The notes beneath the pieces were generated by a model. The model ran no database searches, was not told where the DNA came from, and saw only the letters and a program-made list of their open reading frames with translations. DNA of 64,000 nt, from assembly GCF_009933175.1 (NCBI RefSeq), contig NZ_MAEJ01000001.1:332238-396237 (forward strand), written 5' to 3'. This document shows positions 30,886 through 39,731 of the stretch, piece by piece (positions within the stretch are counted from its first letter, which is position 1; each line of letters opens with the position of its first letter). This DNA is from Candidatus Enterococcus huntleyi. Its GTDB lineage: Bacteria; Bacillota; Bacilli; Lactobacillales; Enterococcaceae. A program made the translations under genes and the position numbers.

Positions 30886-31428
30886 ATGGATAACAAAGAA
30901 GCTTCATTAAAAGAAATTATTAATATTGTTAAAGATGCGGTGAGTAAAGAAGCTTATTCTGCAGCATTTTTTTGTGCGCTATCGTTACCAGATATTTGTA
31001 GTCAAATTGAATATAAAAGGAAGCAAGGCGAGAAAAAATACTATATTAAGTGGTACGATGAGTTTATATTTAAATATGAAGTACCTAATTATGATGATGA
31101 TAAATGGGACAATATGCGAAATATAGATAAATTAGATGGTGAATTTATTTATCTACTTAGATGTAAGTTGTTTCATGAAGGTGAATTATATCATAAAGAA
31201 CTGGATAAACTTATAAGAAACAAGTTTCAAAAGGAATATGAAGATAAAAAGATCAATTTAGAATTTGATTTAAATGCTGAATTTGATAGTTTTGGTTATT
31301 ACGATTCTTCCTGGAAGCCTGATGAAATTACAATTAGAATAAGACTTAACCAAAAAAATCTTACTAACAAGTTAATCTGGACGTCAGAGGGATTAATACG
31401 AAAGAGAAGAGGCCTTGATAATAATTAA
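30886..31428 (+). CDS. Hypothetical protein with HEPN-like R-x4-H motif beside Gabija genes
   Basis: A 180-residue soluble protein of unknown family. The first 110 residues are predicted mostly helical and contain LLRCKLFHEG, an R-x4-H motif placed after a helix as in HEPN ribonucleases and abortive-infection toxins. The C-terminal third (from about residue 120) looks beta-rich with acidic and aromatic residues. GAGGTG precedes the ATG. It is 143 bp after gajB, shares its AT-rich composition and lies inside the same island. It could be an extra effector of the Gabija locus, an independent toxin or unrelated cargo. Confidence 0.6.
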   Translation: MDNKEASLKEIINIVKDAVSKEAYSAAFFCALSLPDICSQIEYKRKQGEKKYYIKWYDEFIFKYEVPNYDDDKWDNMRNIDKLDGEFIYLLRCKLFHEGELYHKELDKLIRNKFQKEYEDKKINLEFDLNAEFDSFGYYDSSWKPDEITIRIRLNQKNLTNKLIWTSEGLIRKRRGLDNN

Positions 31429-31587
31429 TTAAATAGTTTTCTGTATAAAGGCGTGTTTTAATGTTTGGTTTAGAAAGAGCGGTTGATTATATTACAAATT
31501 CTTGAATAATCCGTTTAAAATAGGGGAATAAGTTATCTACTTCTTCTCTTGTTAGCACGTTCATATTCAGGATTTGCTCAAACAAGA

Positions 31588-31722
31588 GCTTGGAAGACGA
31601 CTTATCTTCACTCAGTGCTATTGGAATCAGCTATTTTTGGTGGGATAAAGAAGAAGGTTTAATTCGCTATTACTAGAGCTACGACTGACTCTGTGTGCGT
31701 ACACTGCATAATAACCACGAGA
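31588..31722 (-). pseudogene. Decayed fragment of a lipoprotein gene (paralogue of 42092-43054)
   Basis: On the minus strand the frame ELTFFFIPPKI matches ELTFFLVPPKI of the intact lipoprotein at 42092-43054. The DNA around it also matches (TTTTTGGTGGGA.AAGAAGAAGG and CATAATAACCA on the plus strand). Stops and a frameshift interrupt it. The rest of 31429-31819 holds no gene I can support. Confidence 0.75.
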
Positions 31723-31819
31723 TAACTACTTACTATACACGGGCTGAATTACATATTAGTCTTTTGGTAACAAAGAGCGGTGTAGGTTTGATATCTGAAA
31801 AGATAATAGGACTACACTT

Positions 31820-31854
31820 AAGAGCGTAGGATAGTGCATATCTTGCGCTCTTTT
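31820..31854 (+). terminator. Terminator hairpin upstream of the DUF4767 lipoprotein
   Basis: AAGAGCGTAGGATA pairs with TATCTTGCGCTCTT (one bulge/wobble) and is followed by a short T run. The gene it served is not recognisable. Confidence 0.6.
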
Positions 31855-31920
31855 AATATTTATTATATCTAAATTTAAAACGCTCATATAAGTTGATTTG
31901 TAAATGTAATTTGAAATTGA

Positions 31921-31950
31921 TTGTATGTCATACGTTCAACTTGATATAAT
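31921..31950 (+). promoter_or_regulatory. Promoter of the DUF4767-like lipoprotein gene
   Basis: TTGTAT at 31921-31926, 18-nt spacer, TATAAT at 31945-31950. Confidence 0.5.
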
Positions 31951-31996
31951 AAAAACTAAATAGCTGTCCTGAAATTATAAGAATTTTAAGGAGAAG

Positions 31997-32992
31997 ATGA
32001 TGAAGAGAAGAGCGATTATTTTATTGGCGATGAGTAGCTTCTTACTTGTAGGTTGTAGTTCAAAAGAAAAGGATACACAGGAATCTTCAACTGCTGAAAG
32101 TAAGCAAGCTGTAACTACAGAAAGCTCAGAAAAAGAAGTGGCGACATCTAGTGACAGAAGCGAAGATACATCAGCTAGTAGTGAGACGCCAAAAGTTGAG
32201 GTTGAAGAGTCTTTATGGAATCAGGAGAAGGCTAAGGCGCTCAATGAGTTTGTGGTTAATTGGGGTAAGACGATGAAACAGACGTACCGAGAATATACGC
32301 CTGACAGTAATGTTGATTTATATGGTCTTACGCTTCCGCGAACAATTCTAACGAATAAAGATGGGTGGCGAGCAGCTCTTGATGAGGTACCGACTGATCT
32401 AGTGTGGTCGTATGATGGCGAGCAGGCAGGTGTTAATCTAGTTGCTGTTTTTTCTGATGCGGATACTCAGCCTTATTTAGAGAAGCATGTCTACTTTTTT
32501 ACCATTCAAGCAGGAACTCCAAAAGTATATGTGACAACGCAGAATCAAGGGAATGAGCACAACTATTTATACTTTAGAGAAACGGAAAACAATGAGCTCA
32601 AAACGGGCTTTGCTGAGATTGTAACAGGGGCGAAGAATTTTGCTGAGGTTAAAAAGACTTCAGAAAACCAAACGCAGGTTTATTTGGGAACAATTGATTA
32701 TAAGGATCTGGATACTAGTGACTTCATTCAAGGGAAAGCTCGATGGATGGGCTGTTCGATAGAGGATGATGGTGAAATAATTAATTTTATCCCAGCGATG
32801 TCAGCCACTGTCCAAAATTTACAACTTTTTATTTCAGGGAATGGAAACGAAGAGTATTATAATGATTTTCTTGAAGCAGCTAAGGAAGTGAGCCTGCATA
32901 CAGGTGGAAAGCCGGTAAGTATTTGGAGTAGAGGCGGAGATGGCGAGATGTTGATAACGGCGAAGGATGGCCTGATTACGTATGGTGAATAG
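31997..32992 (+). CDS. DUF4767-like lipoprotein
   Basis: A 331-residue lipoprotein with signal MMKRRAIILLAMSSFLLVGC (lipobox LVGC) and a Ser/Thr/Glu-rich linker to about residue 70. The folded part begins LWNQEKAKALNEFVVNWGK and continues with LYGLTLPR, which I recognise as the DUF4767 type found in enterococci and lactobacilli. Function unknown; located on the outer face of the membrane. A ribosome site (AAGGAGA) precedes twin ATGs at 31997/32000. The following small gene is 29 bp downstream and may be co-transcribed. Confidence 0.7.
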   Translation: MMKRRAIILLAMSSFLLVGCSSKEKDTQESSTAESKQAVTTESSEKEVATSSDRSEDTSASSETPKVEVEESLWNQEKAKALNEFVVNWGKTMKQTYREYTPDSNVDLYGLTLPRTILTNKDGWRAALDEVPTDLVWSYDGEQAGVNLVAVFSDADTQPYLEKHVYFFTIQAGTPKVYVTTQNQGNEHNYLYFRETENNELKTGFAEIVTGAKNFAEVKKTSENQTQVYLGTIDYKDLDTSDFIQGKARWMGCSIEDDGEIINFIPAMSATVQNLQLFISGNGNEEYYNDFLEAAKEVSLHTGGKPVSIWSRGGDGEMLITAKDGLITYGE

Positions 32993-33021
32993 AAATCAAT
33001 AGCATTTAGCGGAGGCGGAAA

Positions 33022-33381
33022 ATGAAGAACATTGAAGCAGTAATTTTAGATAAATATCAAGATGAACAGGACTATGAGGCTTTAGAAAATGGGATTTATA
33101 AAGACTTGAAAAATAATAGGTATGTTATTACATTAAGCTTTGAGCTTGAGGCTAATGAAAACTCGCAATACCCTTTAGAAGATATTTTAGATAGATATTA
33201 TTTGAATTGTACAAGTCATGTTGTTGAAGAGGACAACTGTATGGAAGTTGAGATTGAAGACGGCAACGACGATAATTTTGAAAGTCTGGATACGATTGAA
33301 GCGATTGCTTCTTTAGTAGGAAAAAGAGTCTACGCTGAAGATGATGGTGGAGAAGTGGAACTTGTTATAGAGGAGATTTGA
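33022..33381 (+). CDS. Small acidic hypothetical protein
   Basis: A 119-residue, strongly acidic, soluble protein with no signal peptide. I do not recognise the family. It has alternating beta-strand and helix character, one NCTSH stretch and a C-terminal EDDGGEVELVIEEI. GCGGAGG precedes its ATG. It follows the lipoprotein gene by 29 bp. It might be an immunity-like or housekeeping small protein; nothing in the sequence decides. Confidence 0.6.
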   Translation: MKNIEAVILDKYQDEQDYEALENGIYKDLKNNRYVITLSFELEANENSQYPLEDILDRYYLNCTSHVVEEDNCMEVEIEDGNDDNFESLDTIEAIASLVGKRVYAEDDGGEVELVIEEI

Positions 33382-33469
33382 TTCCAGCAATTTCGACTCA
33401 CATGAGATTATGTTTTATAGAAACGTATTTTTAAGTAGAAACAGGCGAAAAAATAGGATGAGAAAAACG

Positions 33470-33498
33470 TTTACAAAAAATAGATAACGTAGTATAAT
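33470..33498 (+). promoter_or_regulatory. Promoter of the yhf operon
   Basis: TTTACA at 33470-33475, 17-nt spacer, TATAAT at 33493-33498. The -35 box lies in AACGTTTACA, which resembles half of a cre site; the left half does not fit well. Confidence 0.8.
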
Positions 33499-33503
33499 TT
33501 GTT

Positions 33504-33565
33504 CAGAAATATAAATACAAAAAAATGTATATATATTTCTGGTGTTAATATACAAAATTTTGTAC
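33504..33565. promoter_or_regulatory. Two matching operator-like palindromes downstream of the yhf promoter
   Basis: ATACAAAAAAATGTAT at 33515-33530 and ATACAAAATTTTGTAC at 33550-33565 share the form ATACAAAAwwwTGTA and have centres 35 bp apart. The first lies inside a longer inverted repeat (33504-33541, 14-bp arms with one mismatch). The second is a perfect palindrome over its inner 14 bp. Their position just after the -10 box suggests repressor sites, probably for the operon's own YhfZ. Confidence 0.65.
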
Positions 33566-33581
33566 AAAGGTGGGTTTTAAC

Positions 33582-33950
33582 ATGAAGAAAATTGTAGTAG
33601 GTGGACAGATCGAAAAAGCAAAGATTGAAGAGCTGTTACAAAAGTATGGAAAGGGGAACTATGAAATATCTGTAAAAACGGATATTGATGCAGCAATGGA
33701 TTTGAAGAGTGGTGCAGCAGATTACTACTTTGGTGCTTGTAATACTGGTGGCGGTGGCGCACTAGCGATGGCAATTGCAATGCTTGGTGGAGATAAGACA
33801 GCGACCTTAGGAATGCCTGGGAAAACTTCTTCTGAAGAAGAAATTAAACAGAGCGTAGCGGATGGTAAAATTGCGTTTGGATTCACTTCACAAGATATGG
33901 ACTATATTATTTCAACTATAATGGCAGAGCTTGAGGCGAAGGAGGAATAA
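33582..33950 (+). CDS. yhfU: YhfU-like protein (DUF2620)
   Basis: A 122-residue soluble protein of the DUF2620/YhfU family, with KIVVGGQ at the start and the glycine-rich ACNTGGGGALAMAIAMLG near residue 55. Function unknown. ATG 33582 follows AAAGGTGGG; the in-frame GTG at 33570 lies within that ribosome site. First gene of an eight-gene operon equivalent to E. coli yhfS-Z/php, and immediately followed (4 bp) by the membrane protein gene yhfT. The close pairing of the two suggests that YhfU works with the transporter. Confidence 0.85.
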   Translation: MKKIVVGGQIEKAKIEELLQKYGKGNYEISVKTDIDAAMDLKSGAADYYFGACNTGGGGALAMAIAMLGGDKTATLGMPGKTSSEEEIKQSVADGKIAFGFTSQDMDYIISTIMAELEAKEE

Positions 33951-33954
33951 ATAA

Positions 33955-35262
33955 ATGGTGGTAAATATATTAGTAATGGCGGTACTTTGTGCAGTAACAA
34001 CGATTATGGCGAATACGAAAATTGCTGTGTTTAACGATGCTCTAAGACCTATTGTTTTAGAGTATCGGGAAAACAGAGTGACAAAATCAGCGTTAGGAAC
34101 GACAGCATTAGCTTTTGGAATTGGTTATATTGTGGGTTTCATTCCACAATCAATCGCATCAAGTGTCATTATTATTCACGTGGTTTTATTAGGAACAGAC
34201 ATTATAGGAAGTTATTTACCGGACAATAAAAAATCTTCTATTTGGATTGCAGGAGTAGCAGGTGGATTATACGGTGTAGTAATGGGAGCGGGACTAGGAA
34301 CTATCCAAAAAGTTTTTGAAATTCTTCCATACAATTTCTTAGATAGCTTGGGCCAAGTATCATCAGTAGTTCTAATAGCCTTTGCTGTATTTCCAGCGTT
34401 GGTTGTGGCATTACAATATGGATGGAAAAAAGGTAGTGTTACTTTTGCAGCAACTATTCTTGCACAAATTCTTACTACACAATTTGGTTCAATCAGCTTA
34501 TCTAATGGGAATACCATTGTCATCAATGCTAATGCAATTGCCTTGCTTGTAGGGATGATTTTCATGATTAGTTATGCGATGAACGATAAAAAAGAAAGAA
34601 CAGATTCTCAAGCACAATTGGCAAATATCTTTGCAGACCGAGTGAAGCAAATCAAGAAATATTGGTACTTATTTGCTTTATCCGGTGCATTGATAGCTTT
34701 GGCGGCATCTTTGACACTTGTGACAGAATCTGCACTCTCTGCTCCATTATACCAAGAAGGTCAATTTAATTCAGCAGCTTTGACTGAATTAGCACGAGTT
34801 GTTGGATTTATTCCATTGGTTGTGACCACGGGAATTGCGACAGGAACGTATTCACCAGCTGGAATTAAAATGGTGTTTGTTATTGGATCAGTTTGTGCTG
34901 GCATGGGACAACCGCTTTTAGCTTTTGTAGCTGGAGGAATTTGGATGACTATCGAAGTATTATTACTAACGAAATTCTCTGTACTACTCGATCGTTTCCC
35001 AGGAATGAGAGATGCTGGGGATAATATTAGAACAGCGATTACGAAGGTATTGGAAATTGCATTATTAGTTGGAGGAGTCATTGCAGCAACTGCTATTGCA
35101 CCTGCTTGGGGCGGACTATTTGTTGTAGGACTGTACGTGTTAAATGAGACATTCAAAAAGAAAATGGTCAATCTTGCAATTGGTCCAATTGGGGCATTGT
35201 TAGTGGGAGTAATTTCTAATATTTTAGTATTATTGAATTTAATGACACCACCAGGTATGTAA
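33955..35262 (+). CDS. yhfT: YhfT-like membrane transporter
   Basis: A 435-residue integral membrane protein with about 11-12 helices, corresponding to YhfT. Motifs seen are DALRPIVLEYRENR near residue 23, YGVVMGAGLGTIQKVFE and TGIATGTYSPAGIKMVF. It presumably imports the unknown substrate of the yhf pathway; no other transporter gene is present in the operon. It follows yhfU by 4 bp and precedes php by 23 bp. Confidence 0.85.
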   Translation: MVVNILVMAVLCAVTTIMANTKIAVFNDALRPIVLEYRENRVTKSALGTTALAFGIGYIVGFIPQSIASSVIIIHVVLLGTDIIGSYLPDNKKSSIWIAGVAGGLYGVVMGAGLGTIQKVFEILPYNFLDSLGQVSSVVLIAFAVFPALVVALQYGWKKGSVTFAATILAQILTTQFGSISLSNGNTIVINANAIALLVGMIFMISYAMNDKKERTDSQAQLANIFADRVKQIKKYWYLFALSGALIALAASLTLVTESALSAPLYQEGQFNSAALTELARVVGFIPLVVTTGIATGTYSPAGIKMVFVIGSVCAGMGQPLLAFVAGGIWMTIEVLLLTKFSVLLDRFPGMRDAGDNIRTAITKVLEIALLVGGVIAATAIAPAWGGLFVVGLYVLNETFKKKMVNLAIGPIGALLVGVISNILVLLNLMTPPGM

Positions 35263-35285
35263 TGAATGGTAGGAGACGATAAACA

Positions 35286-36173
35286 ATGGGTTTAAAAAAC
35301 GGAATTACGTATATGCATGAGCATACGACGATTGACTTATCAAGAATAAAAAATATTGATGATACAAATTTAAACTGTTTTGAAGAGACTGTGGCAGAAT
35401 TTAAAGAGCTTTATAGTAAGGGTGTTCGAAATATTGTTGATGTAACGAACTTAGATATGAAGAGAAACCCTTTATATGTTCAGCGAGTGGCAGAAGCATC
35501 TGGGATCAACATTATTCAGGCAACTGGCTTCTATACAGAAAAGTTTTTACCACCAATTGTTGCTGAGTGGCCTGTAGAAAAACTTGCAAAATTGATGATA
35601 AAAGAAATTCAAACTGGAATTGCTGATACAACAATTAAAGCAGAAATTATTGGTGAAATTGGTTCAAGTAAAGATGGCTGGACAGCCAATGAAAAGAAAG
35701 TGTTCGAAGCGTCTGTTATTGCACATAAGCAGACTGGTGTACCAATTACTACACATACAACACTAGGAACCAACGGACATGAACAAGTAGCTTTCTTTAA
35801 AGAAAATAACGTGAATTTATCCTCTGTTGTGATTGGACACGTAGATTTAAGTGGTAACCTTGATTATATCTTAAAGATGCTAGATCAAGGCGTCTATGTG
35901 GAATTTGATACAATAGGAAAAGAAAACTATCAACCAGATGCGTTACGTGTCTCTATGCTAAAAGAAATTGAAAAAAGAGGTTTGGCTGACAAAGTGTTCT
36001 TATCAATGGATATTACAAGAAAATCAAATATGAAATTTAAAGAGGGAATAGGTTATTCTTATTTATTAGATAGCTTTGTACCTATGATGAAAGAAGCAGG
36101 GATTTCAAATGAAACGATTGAAAAAATGCTTGTTCATAATCCAATGACGTTCTTTACACAAGGAGTGAAATAA
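35286..36173 (+). CDS. php: Phosphotriesterase-homology protein (Php)
   Basis: A 295-residue amidohydrolase-superfamily TIM barrel. The metal ligands are visible: H11 and H13 (MHEHTT), E124 (IIGEIGSS) where true phosphotriesterases have a carboxylated lysine, H157 (THTTLG), H185 (IGHVDLS) and D242 (SMDITRKS). The Glu bridge is also what is known for E. coli Php. It probably hydrolyses a lactone, ester or phosphoester intermediate. No signal peptide. It follows yhfT at 23 bp with AGGAGACG before the ATG. Confidence 0.88.
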   Translation: MGLKNGITYMHEHTTIDLSRIKNIDDTNLNCFEETVAEFKELYSKGVRNIVDVTNLDMKRNPLYVQRVAEASGINIIQATGFYTEKFLPPIVAEWPVEKLAKLMIKEIQTGIADTTIKAEIIGEIGSSKDGWTANEKKVFEASVIAHKQTGVPITTHTTLGTNGHEQVAFFKENNVNLSSVVIGHVDLSGNLDYILKMLDQGVYVEFDTIGKENYQPDALRVSMLKEIEKRGLADKVFLSMDITRKSNMKFKEGIGYSYLLDSFVPMMKEAGISNETIEKMLVHNPMTFFTQGVK

Positions 36174-36175
36174 GC

Positions 36176-37270
36176 ATGGAAACATTTCCCTTATACACAA
36201 TAGGTTTAGAAGAAGCGATGAAAAAACAGTTTCAATTAGTCGATTGTGTCACACAAAATTTTAAAGGCTCAGAAATCCTTACACGAGGAGATTTAGGTGT
36301 GGTTCAAGGATTAAATCAACCTGTAACGACACATAAAGTTGAAAAAGTGTTAAAAGATTTCTTCTCAGCTAAAGCAGCTATGCTTGTTCGAGGTGCAGGT
36401 ACGATGGCTATTCGCTTATCGTTACATGCGGCAAGTAAAAAATATGGAAAGACAGTCTTAGTACATGATGCTCCTGTCTATCCCACAACTCAAACATCAA
36501 TGGATATGTTAGGATTAAATAAAGTGGTCGCTGATTTCAATAATCTTGATTCTATTGCACAAGTAATCAATGAGCAGGACGTTAAATTAGCGATTGTTCA
36601 ATTTACACGCCAAAAACCATCGGATTCTTATGATCCAGAAGCAGTGATACAAAAAATTAAAGCGATGAAAAAAGAGATTATAATAATTACAGACGATAAT
36701 TATTCTGCACTAAAGGTTCCTAAGATTGGAACAGAATGTGGCGCTGACTTATCTTGCTTTTCAACTTTTAAATTGCTTGGACCAGAAGGTGTAGGATGTA
36801 TTGTCGGCGATGCTGATCTGCTTAGTGACTTACGTGAAGAAAACTATTCAGGTGGGTTACAAGTCCAAGGATTTGAGGCAATTTCTGTATTACAGGGACT
36901 TATTTATGCACCTGTTGCTTTAGCTGTTTCATCACAAGTCTCTTCAGAAGTTGAGGAACGATTGAATAATGGAGAAGTACAAGGTGTAAAACAGGCATTT
37001 ATCGCAAATGCGCAATCAAAAGTTATTATTGTGGAACTGGATCAACCAATCGCTGCTAGAGTCTTAGTGCGGGCAGAAGAGTTAGGTGCAGCGCCCAATC
37101 CAGTTGGTGCTGAGTCAAAATATGAATTTGTACCGATGTTCTATCGATTATCAGGAACATTTAGAGCTGCTAATCCGGAAAGTGTAAAAACAATGATTCG
37201 TATCAATCCGATGAGAGCCGGTGCAGATACAATTATCCGAATCATAAAAGAGGCAATCGAGAGGAGTTAA
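36176..37270 (+). CDS. yhfS: YhfS-like PLP-dependent enzyme (aminotransferase fold)
   Basis: A 364-residue fold-type I PLP enzyme. The Schiff-base lysine is probably K199 in STFKLLGPEGVG. A glycine-rich cofactor loop (RGAGTMAIRL) lies near residue 77. The N-terminal DCVTQNFKGSEILTRGDLG is shared with YhfS homologues. The reaction is unknown; a lyase or transamination on an amino-acid-like intermediate is plausible. It starts 2 bp after the php stop. Confidence 0.85.
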   Translation: METFPLYTIGLEEAMKKQFQLVDCVTQNFKGSEILTRGDLGVVQGLNQPVTTHKVEKVLKDFFSAKAAMLVRGAGTMAIRLSLHAASKKYGKTVLVHDAPVYPTTQTSMDMLGLNKVVADFNNLDSIAQVINEQDVKLAIVQFTRQKPSDSYDPEAVIQKIKAMKKEIIIITDDNYSALKVPKIGTECGADLSCFSTFKLLGPEGVGCIVGDADLLSDLREENYSGGLQVQGFEAISVLQGLIYAPVALAVSSQVSSEVEERLNNGEVQGVKQAFIANAQSKVIIVELDQPIAARVLVRAEELGAAPNPVGAESKYEFVPMFYRLSGTFRAANPESVKTMIRINPMRAGADTIIRIIKEAIERS

Positions 37271-37275
37271 AGCTA

Positions 37276-38199
37276 ATGCAAGAGGAATTTCTGAATAAAA
37301 CGGGAAAAGCAATTCAACAATTAGCGTGTGATTTAATTTTACTGTCAGAGGGGAGCAGACTGCCTGTAATTTCAGATTTACAAAAGAAATATGGACTGTC
37401 TAGAGGAACTGTACAGAACGCCTTTAGTTATCTTAAAGACGAAAATATTATTCATACCCTAAGTCAAGGACGCCATGGAACGATTCTAACAACTATTGAT
37501 TATGGAAGATTACAAAAAATTGTTCTTGAAGGAACGATTCGAGGAACGATGCCTTTACCGTATTCAAAGTTGTATGAAGGGTTCGCTACTGGTTTGTATG
37601 AAGTGTTTCAACGTGCAGAAATTCCTCTAAGTATGGCTTATGTAAGAGGTTCAAAAGAACGAATGGAGCTGACTAGCGAGAAAACGATGCACTTTTCAAT
37701 TGTCTCAAAGCTGGCAGCGATGCAAGCCATAGATGCAGGAGAAAGTTTAGAAATCTTCAAAGAATTTGGTCCACAAAGCTATCTATCTAACCATGTAATT
37801 ATCTTTTCAAATTCAAAAAGTGCACAAATTGAGGATGGTATGAGAGTAGGCATTGACCATAGTTCTTATGATCAACAAATATTAACAGAAAATGCAACGA
37901 TTGGGAAAAAGGTTACATTCGTTGAAGTACCGAGCCACCAACTGATTTATTCGCTAGAGCAAGGGATGATTGATGTAGGTATTTGGAATTATGATGAAAT
38001 TAAAGATAGAAAATTAGACCATTTAAACTACCAATTTCTCGAAGGTAGTAAAGAAGATAGTTTATCAAGCACCGCAGTCTGCGTGTTGAATAAAGATAAT
38101 TTATTGTTAAAAAAAATCTTGATGAGTGTGATAGACGAAGAAACGATTTTGTCTATTCAAAAAAATGTTTTAGAAGGTAAAATAATCCCTCACTATTAA
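37276..38199 (+). CDS. yhfZ: YhfZ-like transcriptional regulator
   Basis: A 307-residue regulator. Residues about 30-75 form a GntR-like winged helix (VISDLQKKYGLSRGTVQNAF, with wing LSQGRHGTI). The remainder resembles a periplasmic-binding-protein-like sensor, as in E. coli YhfZ. It should bind the operon's pathway compound and control the promoter at 33470 through the twin palindromes at 33515 and 33550. It lies in the middle of the operon and so would be autoregulated. Confidence 0.85.
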   Translation: MQEEFLNKTGKAIQQLACDLILLSEGSRLPVISDLQKKYGLSRGTVQNAFSYLKDENIIHTLSQGRHGTILTTIDYGRLQKIVLEGTIRGTMPLPYSKLYEGFATGLYEVFQRAEIPLSMAYVRGSKERMELTSEKTMHFSIVSKLAAMQAIDAGESLEIFKEFGPQSYLSNHVIIFSNSKSAQIEDGMRVGIDHSSYDQQILTENATIGKKVTFVEVPSHQLIYSLEQGMIDVGIWNYDEIKDRKLDHLNYQFLEGSKEDSLSSTAVCVLNKDNLLLKKILMSVIDEETILSIQKNVLEGKIIPHY

Positions 38200-38211
38200 A
38201 GGAAGTCCAAA

Positions 38212-38565
38212 ATGATTGAAAAAAAGTTAGATATTTTAAAAGAATCTGATGTAATTACAGAAGAAACCAAGCAATTTGTTTTATCCGTAAGCAAGTATTT
38301 AATGGAAAAACAGGTGATTGATAATGAAGCACATCTTGATATGTTCTTAACACACTTAGCGATGGCAGATGCGCGACAAAAAAGAAATGAACCAGTCACA
38401 GGAATGGATGAAATGATTCTTTCACAAATCCAAAACGACGAAAAACTGGATCAATCAAAAGAATTGTGGAAAGAACTATCGCAATACTCCACTACGGAAT
38501 TTACTGTGGATGAGCTATGGTTTGTTTATATGCATATTATAAATATTTTGAGTAAAGAGAACTAA
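38212..38565 (+). CDS. yhfY: YhfY-like PRD-domain protein
   Basis: A 117-residue single PTS-regulation domain. The helical pattern HLDMFLTHLAMADARQKRN has the conserved His of PRDs. There is no DNA-binding or PTS domain, so it may act as a stand-alone phospho-sensor acting on YhfZ or an enzyme. It lies between yhfZ and yhfX with short gaps. Confidence 0.8.
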   Translation: MIEKKLDILKESDVITEETKQFVLSVSKYLMEKQVIDNEAHLDMFLTHLAMADARQKRNEPVTGMDEMILSQIQNDEKLDQSKELWKELSQYSTTEFTVDELWFVYMHIINILSKEN

Positions 38566-38577
38566 GGAGGAATTCAT

Positions 38578-39729
38578 TTGTTTCTACCAATGATGAAACA
38601 AGAGAATCCCGCATTAATCGATGCTGGGATTCATTTACACCAATCTGGACAAATTCTTCCTGATACCTATATTTTGGATCTAGATACCATTGTATCTAAT
38701 GGAACTGTTATGTTAGAGCGTGCAAAAAAAGATGGAATTGATCTGTTTTTTATGCTTAAGCAAATTGGTAGAAATCCATTAATTGCAAAAGAGTTGATGG
38801 CTATTGGCTATCGCGGAGCAGTGGTTGTTGATTTTAAAGAAGCATTACTCATGATGGAAAATCATATTCCGTTATGCAACGTAGGCCATCTGGTTCAAAT
38901 TCCGGATAGTCTTTTGGAAAAGATCATGCTTTATGGCACAGAGTATATGACTGTCTATTCACTGGAAAAACTAGAAAAAATTCAAATAATTGCAAAGAAA
39001 CATGGAATGAAACAAAAAGTTTTATTAAAAGTAGTAGATGATGAAGATCAGATATATGAAGGGCAGTTTGGAGGCTTTTTGCTGAAGAGACTGGCGGAAG
39101 AAAGCAAACTATTTCATCGATTTGATGCAATCGAGTTTAGTGGAATTACCTCTTTTCCATGCTTCTTATTTGATGATAGATACACAACCTTAGAACAAAC
39201 CAATAATGTGAAAACTATTGAAGCAGCAAAAAAAATTCTGTGTGAAGAAGGCTTTCCTGTTTCAGAGTTGAATGTTCCCTCTGCTTCATGCAGTGCAACA
39301 ATTCCGTTCATTAAACAAATTGGTGGAACACAAGCAGAACCTGGTCATGCATTAACTGGAACCACACCGTTACATGCGTATAAAAAACAGCCAGAGAAGC
39401 CAGCGTTGCTTTATGTTAGTGAAATTTCGCATAATTTTAAAGGGAAATCTTATTTTTATGGTGGAGGCTATTATCGTAGAGGCCATTTAAATTCAGTATT
39501 AGTAGGAGATGTAAGTGGGCAAGTGGAAGATCAAGTTGAGCACTTTTCTGATGAAAGTATTGATTATTATCTCTCTACACCCTCTGAGCATCCTGTTGGA
39601 GAGACAGTTATTGCCGCCTTTCGTACACAGATATTTGTTACTAGAAGTGATGTCGCTGTTGTAAAAGGAATTAGTCAAGGAAAGCCAGAGATTCTGGGAA
39701 TCTTTGATAGTCGAGGAAGAAGGATTTAA
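38578..39729 (+). CDS. yhfX: YhfX-like PLP enzyme (alanine-racemase fold)
   Basis: A 383-residue fold-type III PLP enzyme. The N-terminal barrel has K61 in FMLKQIGRN as probable Schiff-base lysine, then VVVDFKEALLMMENHIPLCNVGHLVQ. The C-terminal part contains EPGHALTGTTPLH and GGGYYRRGHLNSVLVGD, consistent with the C-terminal beta domain. It starts with TTG after AGGAGG. Two PLP enzymes of different folds in one operon point to amino-acid-like chemistry, for example racemisation or deamination. Confidence 0.85.
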   Translation: MFLPMMKQENPALIDAGIHLHQSGQILPDTYILDLDTIVSNGTVMLERAKKDGIDLFFMLKQIGRNPLIAKELMAIGYRGAVVVDFKEALLMMENHIPLCNVGHLVQIPDSLLEKIMLYGTEYMTVYSLEKLEKIQIIAKKHGMKQKVLLKVVDDEDQIYEGQFGGFLLKRLAEESKLFHRFDAIEFSGITSFPCFLFDDRYTTLEQTNNVKTIEAAKKILCEEGFPVSELNVPSASCSATIPFIKQIGGTQAEPGHALTGTTPLHAYKKQPEKPALLYVSEISHNFKGKSYFYGGGYYRRGHLNSVLVGDVSGQVEDQVEHFSDESIDYYLSTPSEHPVGETVIAAFRTQIFVTRSDVAVVKGISQGKPEILGIFDSRGRRI

Positions 39730-39731
39730 CA

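Noticed and set aside
31461-31505. Short frame starting MFGLER, like the MFGLEK start of the Mga-like regulator
   Set aside because: It stops after 14 codons and similarity is limited to about six residues, so chance cannot be excluded.
33463-33478. cre site at the yhf promoter
   Set aside because: The right half fits (ACGTTTACA) but the left half lacks the TG and the overlap with the -35 box may explain the similarity.
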